26,667 nt of DNA, from NCBI RefSeq assembly GCF_001279695.1, contig NZ_LGDD01000362.1:1-26667 (forward strand), in the 5' to 3' direction. Below, piece by piece: positions 15,032 through 22,704 of the stretch. A program made the translations under genes and the position numbers. The first letter of the stretch is position 1. Every line of letters starts with the position of its first letter. The notes below the pieces were generated by a model. The model did no database searches. It saw only the letters and a list, made by a program, of their open reading frames with translations, and was not told where the DNA came from. Source of the stretch: Streptomyces sp. WM6378 (GTDB lineage: Bacteria > Actinomycetota > Actinomycetes > Streptomycetales > Streptomycetaceae).

Positions 15032-16029
15032 ACCGCACCCGTATTTTCGCCGCCACCGCCCTGATTGCCACGAGCATGCTCACCACCCCCACCGCGCACG
15101 CCACCGGAGGCAGTACCACCACGGTCATGTGCGTCACCGACAGCATGGACGGCGGGAAGACCACCGCCGTTGCGCCCGAGGCCGCCGCCTCCCTGAAGCA
15201 GCGCACCCGCTCGTACGAAGGGCCGTGTGCCGCGTTCGGCCCCGCCCAGGATCTCGGTAACGGCAACCTGCGCTCCTACACCCAGACCAACCAGGACGGC
15301 ACCCCCTACGCGGTCGGGGTGACGTTTACCCGGGATGCGCTGGCGGGGCTGCCCACCGACATGAACGACCGTCACCACTGCTACGACGTCAACGGTGACG
15401 GGCGCGTGGACCAGGACACCGAATGTGTCGGTGGCTATGAGCACCCCCTCGCCCTGCCGTCGGCCACCGCCACCGCGGCGCCGGGCCTGTCCTCCCAGTG
15501 GGTGCTGGCCAACTACAACCCGAAGGGGCACGGCCTGCCCGGCATTTACGACGTGCCGCACTTCGATTTCCACTTCTACCTCAAGCCCAAGTCGGTGCGG
15601 GACGCGATCCGTACCGGGCCGTGCGGGCTCGTCATCAACTGCGACGACTACGCCACGGCCACCAAGGAAATCCCTGCCCCGTACATGCCGGCCGGCTACA
15701 TGGACCACAAGGAAGCCGCCGAAGGCGCCATGGGCAACCACCTCATGGACGCCGACGCCTCCCCGGAATGGCACGGCCAGCCGTTCACGCACACCTTCAT
15801 GTACGGAGGGTGGGACGGAGACCTCCTGTTCGAGGAGCCGATGATCACCAAGGCGTGGTTTACGGGCCTCGCCGCCGGGACCAACGCGGACGGCTGCTTC
15901 CCCATCAACCAGCCTGCCGCGTGGAAGAACGCCGGGTTCTACCCCCGCCAGTACTGCATCAACTACGAGCAGGGCCGCGACGACTTCACCGTGTCGCTCC
16001 GTGACTTCTATTCCGCCCCGGGAGCGTGA
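15028..16029 (+). CDS. Secreted TTHB210/DUF5602-like protein with EF-hand-like loop
   Basis: This is a 333-residue exported protein. A Sec signal peptide (RTRIFAATALIATSMLTT, cleavage near AHA-TG, residue 26) is followed by a Cys-containing mature domain (six or more Cys, possibly disulphides). HFDFHFYL (about 178-185), MGNHLMD (about 235-241) and FMYGGWDGDLLFEEPMIT (about 257-274) resemble the TTHB210-like (DUF5602) domain, whose founding member belongs to a sigma-E regulon in Thermus thermophilus; no enzymatic role is established for the family. DVNGDGRVDQDTE (about 120-132) matches a calcium-binding EF-hand/dockerin loop. Its ATG overlaps the flavin reductase stop, placing a cell-surface or extracellular protein inside an otherwise cytosolic enzyme operon. 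It might bind or sequester the pathway's compound outside the cell; that is speculation. Confidence 0.7.
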   Translation: MNRTRIFAATALIATSMLTTPTAHATGGSTTTVMCVTDSMDGGKTTAVAPEAAASLKQRTRSYEGPCAAFGPAQDLGNGNLRSYTQTNQDGTPYAVGVTFTRDALAGLPTDMNDRHHCYDVNGDGRVDQDTECVGGYEHPLALPSATATAAPGLSSQWVLANYNPKGHGLPGIYDVPHFDFHFYLKPKSVRDAIRTGPCGLVINCDDYATATKEIPAPYMPAGYMDHKEAAEGAMGNHLMDADASPEWHGQPFTHTFMYGGWDGDLLFEEPMITKAWFTGLAAGTNADGCFPINQPAAWKNAGFYPRQYCINYEQGRDDFTVSLRDFYSAPGA

Positions 16030-16032
16030 GAG

Positions 16033-17559
16033 ATGAACGGGGGATCATCCATCGCCGTCGTCGGGGGCGGCGCAGCGGCGGTGTGCCTGCTCGATGCGCT
16101 GACCGCCTCCACGCTGGCGCCCGGCTCCCTGACCGTGTTCGAGCCGTCCCCGCACCTGTGGCGGGGCAGGCCCTACCAGGTCGACACCGAAACCCTCACG
16201 ATCAACATGGTGCCCGCCGACATGTCGGTACGCGCCGGGGATCCGGAGCATTTCGCGTACTGGCTCGCCGGCCGCGACCGGATCACGAAAAGCCTCACGG
16301 TGCCCGACCCGCACTCCGGGGCCCGCTTCATCGCTCGCACCATTTACGGCGAATACCTCGAACACACCGCCTACAGCGCCATGGGCAGGCTGCGCCGTAA
16401 AGGCTGGCGTGTAGATCTGATCGGCGCGCCGGTGACCTCGGCTGCACGCTGTGCGCAGCGGGTCATGCTCCAGACGAAAGACGGCCGGGCCCGTGTCTTC
16501 GACTACGCCGTGCTGTGCGTAGGGAGGGGGGCGCCGGAGGATCTCTACAGTCTGGCGGGGGCCGAGGGGTATATCGGGGATCCGTATCCGGCGGTCGACC
16601 GGCTTCACGAGATCGGCATGGGCGATCACGTGGCGATCCTCGGCAGCGGACTGACGGCCGTCGACACCGTGCGGTACCTGGCCGCGACGGGACATCAAGG
16701 CAGTATCACGCTGGTCTCCCGTAACGGAGTGCTTCCCGCGGTGCGGCAGCGGCCGGCTGACTTCACGGTGAAGAACTTGACCCAGCCGCACATGCAGGCC
16801 CTCGCGGCGCAGGGCGGGACGTTGTCGCTGGCCGAGCTGGCCGCCATGTGCCGCAGCGAACTCGTCCAGGCGGACAGTGACCCGGACAGGGTTTTCGCGG
16901 AAATCGGTTCCACGTTCACTGAAAAGCCGCTGGACCGGCTGCGCCGTCAGCTGTCTCTGGTCGACGACACGGATCTGGGGCTGCGCATATTGCAGCGGGC
17001 CATTCCCGACACCGGGCCCGACGTGTGGCCGCTGCTGGCGGAGAAGGACAAGAAGTATCTGCTGCGCCACCACCACCGGGCGCTGATGAGCCTGTGCTGC
17101 CCGATGCCGCCCGCCTCGGCAGCCCTGCTGCTGGAGCTGGCGGATACAGGACAGCTGTCCGTGCAAGGGGGGCTGCACCATATCGCCCCGGAAGGCAGTA
17201 CCAGTTTCACGCTCACCACGGCTGGCGGCACCTTCACGGCCGACCGGATCGTCAACACCATCAGCCCTTCCGCTCAGCGCATCCCGCACGCGGCCCAGCG
17301 TCTGGTCACCTCCCTGCTGCGCTCGCGCAACGTGGCCGTCAACCCCTACGGAGGTCTGGCCATCGAACGCGCCACCAGCCGCCTGACGGTCGCCGGACAG
17401 GCGGATCCGTGCCTGTACGCGCTGGGAGACCTCGCGGCCGGCGCCCTGTTCTTCACCTGGGGAATTCCCTCGCTGGTCGACCGGGCCCGCGACATCACCG
17501 ACGCCATCACCGCCCACCAGACGGCCGCCCCGCTGACGCCCGCGCTGCTGAGCGCCTGA
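16033..17559 (+). CDS. FAD/NAD(P)-binding oxidoreductase (NAD_binding_9-type)
   Basis: This is a 508-residue flavoprotein. The N-terminal Rossmann fold opens with SIAVVGGGAAAVCLLDAL (residues 5-22) and an acidic strand end, LTVFEP, for FAD. The early region GRPYQVDTETLTINMVPADM is typical of the NAD_binding_9/HI0933-like group. A second dinucleotide fold, HVAILGSGLTAVDTVRYL, would bind NAD(P)H. The C-terminal CLYALGDLAAGALFFTWGIPSLVDRA closes the FAD site. The overall plan is like that of N-hydroxylating or Baeyer-Villiger-like monooxygenases, but the group is functionally broad and mostly uncharacterised. It begins 3 nt after the upstream stop and is followed after 15 nt by the aldolase-like gene, so it is firmly in the operon. 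A second oxidative step on the monooxygenase product is a reasonable guess. Confidence 0.8.
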   Translation: MNGGSSIAVVGGGAAAVCLLDALTASTLAPGSLTVFEPSPHLWRGRPYQVDTETLTINMVPADMSVRAGDPEHFAYWLAGRDRITKSLTVPDPHSGARFIARTIYGEYLEHTAYSAMGRLRRKGWRVDLIGAPVTSAARCAQRVMLQTKDGRARVFDYAVLCVGRGAPEDLYSLAGAEGYIGDPYPAVDRLHEIGMGDHVAILGSGLTAVDTVRYLAATGHQGSITLVSRNGVLPAVRQRPADFTVKNLTQPHMQALAAQGGTLSLAELAAMCRSELVQADSDPDRVFAEIGSTFTEKPLDRLRRQLSLVDDTDLGLRILQRAIPDTGPDVWPLLAEKDKKYLLRHHHRALMSLCCPMPPASAALLLELADTGQLSVQGGLHHIAPEGSTSFTLTTAGGTFTADRIVNTISPSAQRIPHAAQRLVTSLLRSRNVAVNPYGGLAIERATSRLTVAGQADPCLYALGDLAAGALFFTWGIPSLVDRARDITDAITAHQTAAPLTPALLSA

Positions 17560-17574
17560 CCCAAGGAGAACACC

Positions 17575-18384
17575 GTGACCAGCGAAGACGTGCGCCCTGT
17601 TTTCCTCGCGGATACGGCCACTGGGCTGCCCATCCCCGCCGACAAGACATTCGCCACCGTCACTGAGCACCGCCGTCACGTCAAGCAGCGCCTGGCCGCC
17701 GCCCTGCGCCTGTTCGGCCGCGAGGGCTTCGGGGAGGGAATATCGGGACACATCTCTGTCCGCGACCCCCAGTACACCGACCAGTTCTGGGTGAACCCGT
17801 TCGGAGTGTCCTTCAACCGGGTCACTGTCGCCGACCTGATCCGTGTCGACCTCGAAGGCCGGGTGGTGGCGGGATCGCGGAAGGTGAATCCGTCCGCCTT
17901 TGTCATCCACGCCGCGATCCACCAGCAGTACCCGGACCTGCACGCCATCGCGCACGCCCACACGCCCTACTCCCGCGCGCTCGGCTCGCTGGGCCGGCTG
18001 CTGGAGCCCATCGACCAGGAATCCGCCGCCTTCCACGGCCGCCAGGCCCTGTACGAGGCGTACGAGGGTCCCTCGGTCACCGTGGAGCAGGGCCGCGACA
18101 TCGCCGCCCACGTCGGGGACAACAGCGCCCTGATGCTGCGTCACCACGGCCTGATCACCGTCGGCGGTTCGATCGAGGAAGCCGTCCACCGGTTCTTCAC
18201 CTACGACTCCTGCGCCCAGGTGCAGCTGCTGGCCCACGCTGCCGGAAAACCCCACGCCTTCACCACCGCCCAGGCCGAGGCCGCCGCCCAAGGGTTCGGC
18301 GATACGCAGCTGGCCCGCTTCAGCTTCGAGCTGCTCTGGGACGAGATCACCCACGACCAGCCCGATTTCCTCAACGAAAACTAA
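17575..18384 (+). CDS. Class II aldolase/adducin-family protein
   Basis: This is a 269-residue protein with the class II aldolase fold. GFGEGISGHISVRDP (about 50-64) is the substrate/phosphate loop. AIAHAHTPYSRA supplies two zinc-binding His residues, and LMLRHHGLITVG the third. The position usually held by the catalytic Glu of fuculose-phosphate aldolase (SSE before the MHLAIY-like helix) reads NPSAFVIHAAIH, so the acid is missing, as in the adducin-like branch. Retro-aldol cleavage by the textbook mechanism is therefore doubtful; a metal-dependent decarboxylation, isomerisation or hydrolysis is equally possible. The GTG start has AAGGAG 9 nt upstream and follows the FAD gene by 15 nt. Confidence 0.85.
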   Translation: MTSEDVRPVFLADTATGLPIPADKTFATVTEHRRHVKQRLAAALRLFGREGFGEGISGHISVRDPQYTDQFWVNPFGVSFNRVTVADLIRVDLEGRVVAGSRKVNPSAFVIHAAIHQQYPDLHAIAHAHTPYSRALGSLGRLLEPIDQESAAFHGRQALYEAYEGPSVTVEQGRDIAAHVGDNSALMLRHHGLITVGGSIEEAVHRFFTYDSCAQVQLLAHAAGKPHAFTTAQAEAAAQGFGDTQLARFSFELLWDEITHDQPDFLNEN

Positions 18385-18427
18385 CGCGCATCCGCGCCCC
18401 TACGTCTGCATTTGCGAAGGGAAACCC

Positions 18428-19069
18428 GTGAAAATCCTTCTGTTCGGCGCTTCCGGGAACATCGGCTCGACGATCACCCACGAACTCATCACCCGCGGGC
18501 ACCATGTCACCGGTGTGACCCGCTCCGGGAACACCACCACCACCGGAAATTACACCGCCCAGGCCGGCGACGTCCGTGACGCCCGCACCGTGGCCGACCT
18601 GGCGGAAGGCCACGACGTGGTGGTGTCCGCGATCGGCCCCCGCCACGACGGGAGCGACGAGGACCGCGACATCATCGTGGGCGCCACCGCAGCCCTCATC
18701 TCCGGCCTGCGCCTGACCGACGTGAAGCGCCTTGTGGTGCTGGGCGGCGCGGGCAGTCTGCTGACTGCGCCCGGTGTCCGCGTCATCGACTCCCCGCACT
18801 TCCCCGAGGTGTGGAAGGCGAACGCCTCCGCCCAGAACGAGGCGCTGGAAATGTACCGGCAGGTCATTGACCTCGACTGGACGTTCGTCTCGCCCCCCAA
18901 GCTGATCGAGTCCGGGGAGCGGACCGGCGCCTACCGCAAGGGCGGCGATGAGCTGCTGACCGACGCGAACGGCGACTCGAAGATCAGCATCCCCGACTTC
19001 GCGATCGGATTCGCCGACGAGGTCGAGCGGGGTTCCGCGATCCGCGCCCGTGTCAGCCTCGCCTACTGA
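18428..19069 (+). CDS. NmrA-like / atypical SDR NAD(P)-binding reductase
   Basis: This is a 213-residue protein of the NAD(P)H-binding (NAD_binding_10/NmrA-like) group. MKILLFGASGNIGSTITHEL has the GxxGxxG cofactor loop, HHVTGVTRSG has the basic residue that favours NADPH, and HDVVVSAIGPRHD and RLVVLGGAGSLLT are the next core strands. It ends with VERGSAIRARVSLAY, as in short reductases of the YwnB type. The catalytic Tyr-x-x-x-Lys of classical SDRs is not at its usual place. The GTG start has GAAGGGAAA upstream. It sits between the aldolase-like gene and the exporter, co-directional with small gaps. A keto or enone reduction in the pathway is plausible; a redox-sensing role cannot be ruled out. 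Confidence 0.83.
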   Translation: MKILLFGASGNIGSTITHELITRGHHVTGVTRSGNTTTTGNYTAQAGDVRDARTVADLAEGHDVVVSAIGPRHDGSDEDRDIIVGATAALISGLRLTDVKRLVVLGGAGSLLTAPGVRVIDSPHFPEVWKANASAQNEALEMYRQVIDLDWTFVSPPKLIESGERTGAYRKGGDELLTDANGDSKISIPDFAIGFADEVERGSAIRARVSLAY

Positions 19070-19128
19070 CCTTCCCCCTACAGCCCCCTGCCCTGCTGCA
19101 CACGGGCCGGGGGCCCCTGGAGAAAACG

Positions 19129-20349
19129 ATGACGAAAACCCAAGGCACCCTCCGCTTCACCATCCTCCTCGGCGCCCTGACCGCACTCGGGCCCCTGGCC
19201 AACGACACGTATTTGCCCAGCCTGCCGCAGATCGCCGACCAGCTGCACGCCTCGGCTTCCGCCACTCAGCTGTCCCTGACCGCCTGCCTGGTCGGACTCG
19301 GCACCGGCCAGATGATCGCCGGACCCATCTCCGACCGCCTCGGGCGACGCGGCCCCCTCATGGCCGGACTGCTCCTGTTCATCGCCGCGGGGGTGGCCTG
19401 CTCTGTTGCCCCCAACATCTGGCTGCTGGTGATGTTGCGGCTGGTCCAGGGCATCGGCGGCGCCACCGGCATCGTCATCGCCTCCGCCATCGTCCGCGAC
19501 CGCCATGAAGGCGCAGCAGCAGCCCGCCTGTTCTCCACCCTGATCCTCGTCACCGGACTCGCGCCCACCCTCGCCCCGCTGGCCGGTGGGCAGCTGCTGC
19601 GCTTCACCGACTGGCGCGGTATTTTCCTGGCTCTGGCCCTGGCCGGTGTCGTCATCGGCCTGGCCTGCACGATTTTCCTGCCCGAAACGCATCCCGCCCC
19701 GAACCGCCGCCGGGGCCCGGCAGCCAAGGGCGCCTTCAAGACCCTGCTCGCCGACCGCAATTACGTGGGCTGCCTGCTGTCGATCGGGTTCGGATTCGCC
19801 GCCATGTTCGCCTATATCGCCGGCGCCCCCTTCGTCCTGCAAGAAATCCACGGCCTGTCCCCGCAGGGGTTTTCCTACGTGTTCGGCGTCAACGCCCTCG
19901 GTCTGGTCATCGCCGCCCAGATCACCGGCCGTATCGTCCACAAGACCGGACCCCGGCGTCTTCTCGGGGCAGGAGTCACCGCCTGCGCCCTGGGAGGCGT
20001 GGCCATCTTCGTCTGCGCCTTCACCAACGCCCCGCTGGCCGCGCTGCTCGTCTCGCTGTTCGTGATGGTCGCCTCCGTCGGCCTGATCATGCCGACCTCC
20101 ATGGGGCTGGCCATGAACGACCATGGCAACATCGCCGGGTCGGCAGCCGCCCTCATCGGCTTCTTCCAGCACGTCATCGGCGCCGCCATGGTCCCGCTGG
20201 TCGGCCTGGCAGGAAAAACCTCTGCCGTGCCCATGGGCATCCTCACCGCAGCCCTCGGCCTCGCAGCGCTGGCCTCCTTCACCCTCACACGCCCTGCGCC
20301 CGAGCCCGCCAAGCACGCGATGCCGCAGCCCGTGAAGGCAGTGTCATGA
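19129..20349 (+). CDS. Bcr/CflA-family multidrug efflux MFS transporter
   Basis: This is a 406-residue inner-membrane protein with twelve predicted helices. LGALTALGPLANDTYLPSLPQIA opens helix 1 with the D-x-Y-LP-P motif of the drug:H+ antiporter Bcr/CflA group. GPISDRLGRRGPLMAG is the MFS loop 2-3 signature, and RLVQGIGGATGIVIASAIVRD is helix 4 with motif C-like glycines nearby. It probably exports the compound made or modified by the operon, giving self-protection. The start ATG follows a GGAG site. Its stop overlaps the start of the acyl-AMP ligase gene (ATGA), so the two are translationally coupled, an unusual pairing that suggests synthesis and export are balanced. Confidence 0.88.
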   Translation: MTKTQGTLRFTILLGALTALGPLANDTYLPSLPQIADQLHASASATQLSLTACLVGLGTGQMIAGPISDRLGRRGPLMAGLLLFIAAGVACSVAPNIWLLVMLRLVQGIGGATGIVIASAIVRDRHEGAAAARLFSTLILVTGLAPTLAPLAGGQLLRFTDWRGIFLALALAGVVIGLACTIFLPETHPAPNRRRGPAAKGAFKTLLADRNYVGCLLSIGFGFAAMFAYIAGAPFVLQEIHGLSPQGFSYVFGVNALGLVIAAQITGRIVHKTGPRRLLGAGVTACALGGVAIFVCAFTNAPLAALLVSLFVMVASVGLIMPTSMGLAMNDHGNIAGSAAALIGFFQHVIGAAMVPLVGLAGKTSAVPMGILTAALGLAALASFTLTRPAPEPAKHAMPQPVKAVS

Positions 20350-21947
20350 CCGGGAGGGCTTTCCTCGACGGCGGCCCCGCCATCACCGCGCCCACGGCGA
20401 CCCTCGCCGACGCCCTGATACGTACAGCACAGCGCCACGGCCGGCAGAAAATCGTTTTCCTCCACACCAACGGCACTCACACCGCCGTGACGTACGGCCA
20501 GTTGCTGGACAACGCGCGGAAAGTACTTGCCGGCCTGCGCCGCACCCTCAACCAGCCCGGCGACATCATCCTTCTCGACACTTCCGACCCCCAGGAGCTG
20601 GTCACCGCCTACTGGGCCTGCCACCTGGGCGGCTACGTCCCGCTGCCGGTGCCCGATCGGGACGGCCTGCTCGAACAGGTGTGGACCGCCTATGGGCAGC
20701 CCCGCTTCATCACCGGCAGCGGACGCACCATCCCCCCCGGTATGACCCCCTACGCCACCGGAACCTACGAATACCTTCTCGGCCACGCCCCCGACCCGCG
20801 CCATCACCAGGGACGGCCCGAAGACCTCGCGCTGCTCCTGCTGACCTCCGGCTCCACCGGCACCCCCAAGGCCGTGCGCTTGACCCACCGCAACATCCTG
20901 ACCCGCACCACGGCGACCGCCCACGTCAACCACCTCGACCACCGCCAGCGCACTCTCAACTGGATGCCCCTGGACCATGTCGGCGGCCTGGTCATGTTCC
21001 ACACCCGCGACACCTACCTGGGCGCCCACCAGGTCCACGCCCCCCAACGGTGGATCCTGGACGACCCGCTGCGCTGGCTGGACACCGTCCACACCCACCG
21101 CATCACCTGCACCTGGGCGCCCAACTACGCTTTCGCGCTCGTCAACGACGCCCTCCAGGGCGTCAGCGGCACCCCGTGGGATCTGACCTGCCTGACCTAC
21201 ATCATGAACGGCGGGGAACCCCTCCACGCCGACGTCATCAAGGACTTCATGACCGGCCTGGCTCCCTACGGGCTGCCGCGCGATGCCATGTATCCGGGCT
21301 GGGGCATGTCGGAAACCTCCTCCGGCGTCACCGACTGCCGGTTCACCGAATATCTCGGCCAGCGCTACGTACCCGTCGGGCGCCCCCAACCCGGCACCCG
21401 CATCCGCATCGTCACCGACGACGGCACCCTGGCCGACAAAAACACCCTCGGCCACGTCCAGGTCGCCGGCGCCACCGTCACCGACGGATACCATCACGGC
21501 GACGACCTGACCCGGCAGTCCTTCACCCCCGACGGCTGGTTCACAACCGGGGACCTCGGCCATATCGACGGCACCATCCTGACCGTTACCGGCCGCGCCG
21601 ACGACCGGATCACCCTCGCCGGCGTCATCTACCACGGCCACGAAATCGAAGCCGCCGTGGAAGAACTCGACATCGCCGCCCCCACCTACACGGTGGCCAC
21701 TCCCGTCACAACAACGGCCGGGGAAAACCTCGCCGTGTTCTTCCACCCGAAAAACGGCCACCCCACCCCTGTCGAACTGGGCACCCTGCACGGCATGCTC
21801 GCCGCCCGCTTCGGTATCACCGGTGCCCGCCTGCTGCCCGTCGGAAAGGACGACATCCCCAAAACCGGCATCGGCAAGCTCCGCCGCGCCCCGCTGCGCC
21901 AGCGCTACGAAAGCACTCCCGAAGCCACCTGGACACCCGTCCCCTAA
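20346..21947 (+). CDS. Stand-alone acyl/aryl-AMP ligase (ANL superfamily)
   Basis: This is a 533-residue adenylate-forming enzyme. LLLLTSGSTGTPKAVRLTHR (about 163-181) is the P-loop-like motif. NWMPLDHVGGLVMFH (about 205-219) resembles the acid-binding segment of PKS/NRPS loading adenylation domains and differs from amino-acid domains with an FDxS motif. YPGWGMSETSSG (316-327), GWFTTGDLGHIDG (397-409) and GRADDRITLAGVIYHGHEIE (416-435) follow. The catalytic Lys of PKTGIGKLRR is at about 511. There is no carrier or thioesterase domain, so the acyl adenylate must go to CoA, a carrier encoded elsewhere, or directly to an amine. A carboxylic acid rather than an alpha-amino acid is the likely substrate, since the Asp that binds the amino group is not at its usual place. 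Translationally coupled to the exporter gene. Confidence 0.85.
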   Translation: MTGRAFLDGGPAITAPTATLADALIRTAQRHGRQKIVFLHTNGTHTAVTYGQLLDNARKVLAGLRRTLNQPGDIILLDTSDPQELVTAYWACHLGGYVPLPVPDRDGLLEQVWTAYGQPRFITGSGRTIPPGMTPYATGTYEYLLGHAPDPRHHQGRPEDLALLLLTSGSTGTPKAVRLTHRNILTRTTATAHVNHLDHRQRTLNWMPLDHVGGLVMFHTRDTYLGAHQVHAPQRWILDDPLRWLDTVHTHRITCTWAPNYAFALVNDALQGVSGTPWDLTCLTYIMNGGEPLHADVIKDFMTGLAPYGLPRDAMYPGWGMSETSSGVTDCRFTEYLGQRYVPVGRPQPGTRIRIVTDDGTLADKNTLGHVQVAGATVTDGYHHGDDLTRQSFTPDGWFTTGDLGHIDGTILTVTGRADDRITLAGVIYHGHEIEAAVEELDIAAPTYTVATPVTTTAGENLAVFFHPKNGHPTPVELGTLHGMLAARFGITGARLLPVGKDDIPKTGIGKLRRAPLRQRYESTPEATWTPVP

Positions 21948-21992
21948 AGCGGGAGAAGACCGCACTCCCCGGCCCTGTGCGGCCCTCTCCCA

Positions 21993-22038
21993 GGCGCGGC
22001 AGCCTCATCCCACCCCCTTCGGGACAGGCTGCCGCGCC
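21993..22038 (+). terminator. Long hairpin between the acyl-AMP ligase and CGNR genes
   Basis: GGCGCGGCAGCC (21993-22004) pairs perfectly with GGCTGCCGCGCC (22027-22038) over 12 bp with a 22-nt loop. The following bases are TTCCTCCT, not a clean T-tract, so it may be a weak terminator or a processing/attenuation structure that lowers expression of the regulator gene downstream. Confidence 0.6.
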
Positions 22039-22079
22039 TTCCTCCTGCCATGTTCCGCCCAGAAAGGAACCCTTCTGTC

Positions 22080-22640
22080 ATGCCCCTGCACGAAGACCTG
22101 CGCCCGCTACCCGGTGAACCCGTCGCCCTGGACCTCGTCAATACCCGCTACCGCGACCGCACCGGGCACATCGACCTGATCAACACCCGGGCCGCCCTCA
22201 ACCGCTGGCTGCACACCAGCGGCCACCTCAAGGGCCACCCCGACCCCTACCAGTTCGCCGACGACTACGCGTTCACCGTCATCCGCCGCGCCCGCGACAT
22301 CCTCACCCAGTTCCTGGCCGACCCCGCCGACCCGAACGCGCTGGCTCGCTTCAACACCCTGTTGAGCCACGGCCGCATGCGTCACGAACTGACCCCCACC
22401 GGCCCGGTACAGCACCTCGACATCGACGATCCCGCCCACCTCATCGGTCATCTCGCCGCCGTCAGCTACCTCACCCTCCTCACCCGCGACGTCGACCGGC
22501 TGCGGACCTGCGCCAACGACTGCGGCCTGTATTTTTTCGACACCTCGCGCAACGGCTCGCGCCGCTGGTGCTCCCGGGAAGGCTGCGGCAACCGGGTACG
22601 CGTCGCCCGCCACTACGCCCGCCGAAGAAACAGCGCCTGA
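22080..22640 (+). CDS. ABATE/CGNR zinc-finger putative transcriptional regulator
   Basis: This is a 186-residue protein. The N-terminal part (about 1-130) has LDLVNTRYRDRTGHIDLINT and the helical pattern of the ABATE stress-response domain. The C-terminal part has CANDCGLYFFDTSRNGSRRWCSREGCGNRVRVARHYARRR, the CGNR zinc finger with four Cys (two in CANDC, one in RWCS, one in GCGNR) and the name-giving motif. These proteins are thought to be DNA-binding regulators. ATG 22080 is preferred because AAAGGA lies 11 nt upstream; the in-frame ATG 22050 lacks a ribosome site. It is the last gene of the rightward series, separated from the ligase by 132 nt with a hairpin, and could be a second, product-responsive regulator. 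Confidence 0.85.
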   Translation: MPLHEDLRPLPGEPVALDLVNTRYRDRTGHIDLINTRAALNRWLHTSGHLKGHPDPYQFADDYAFTVIRRARDILTQFLADPADPNALARFNTLLSHGRMRHELTPTGPVQHLDIDDPAHLIGHLAAVSYLTLLTRDVDRLRTCANDCGLYFFDTSRNGSRRWCSREGCGNRVRVARHYARRRNSA

Positions 22641-22647
22641 CCAGCGC

Positions 22648-22695
22648 AAAACCCCCGCCCCTCCCCGGACAACCGGCAAAGGAGCGGGGGGTTTT
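22648..22695. terminator. Bidirectional terminator between convergent genes
   Basis: AAAACCCCCGC (22648-22658) pairs with GCGGGGGGTTTT (22684-22695), with further CTCC/GGAG pairing inside. The stem is bordered by A residues on the left and T residues on the right, so it can terminate both the rightward CGNR transcript and the leftward MFS transcript. Confidence 0.85.
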
Positions 22696-22704
22696 CTGTT
22701 CCGC

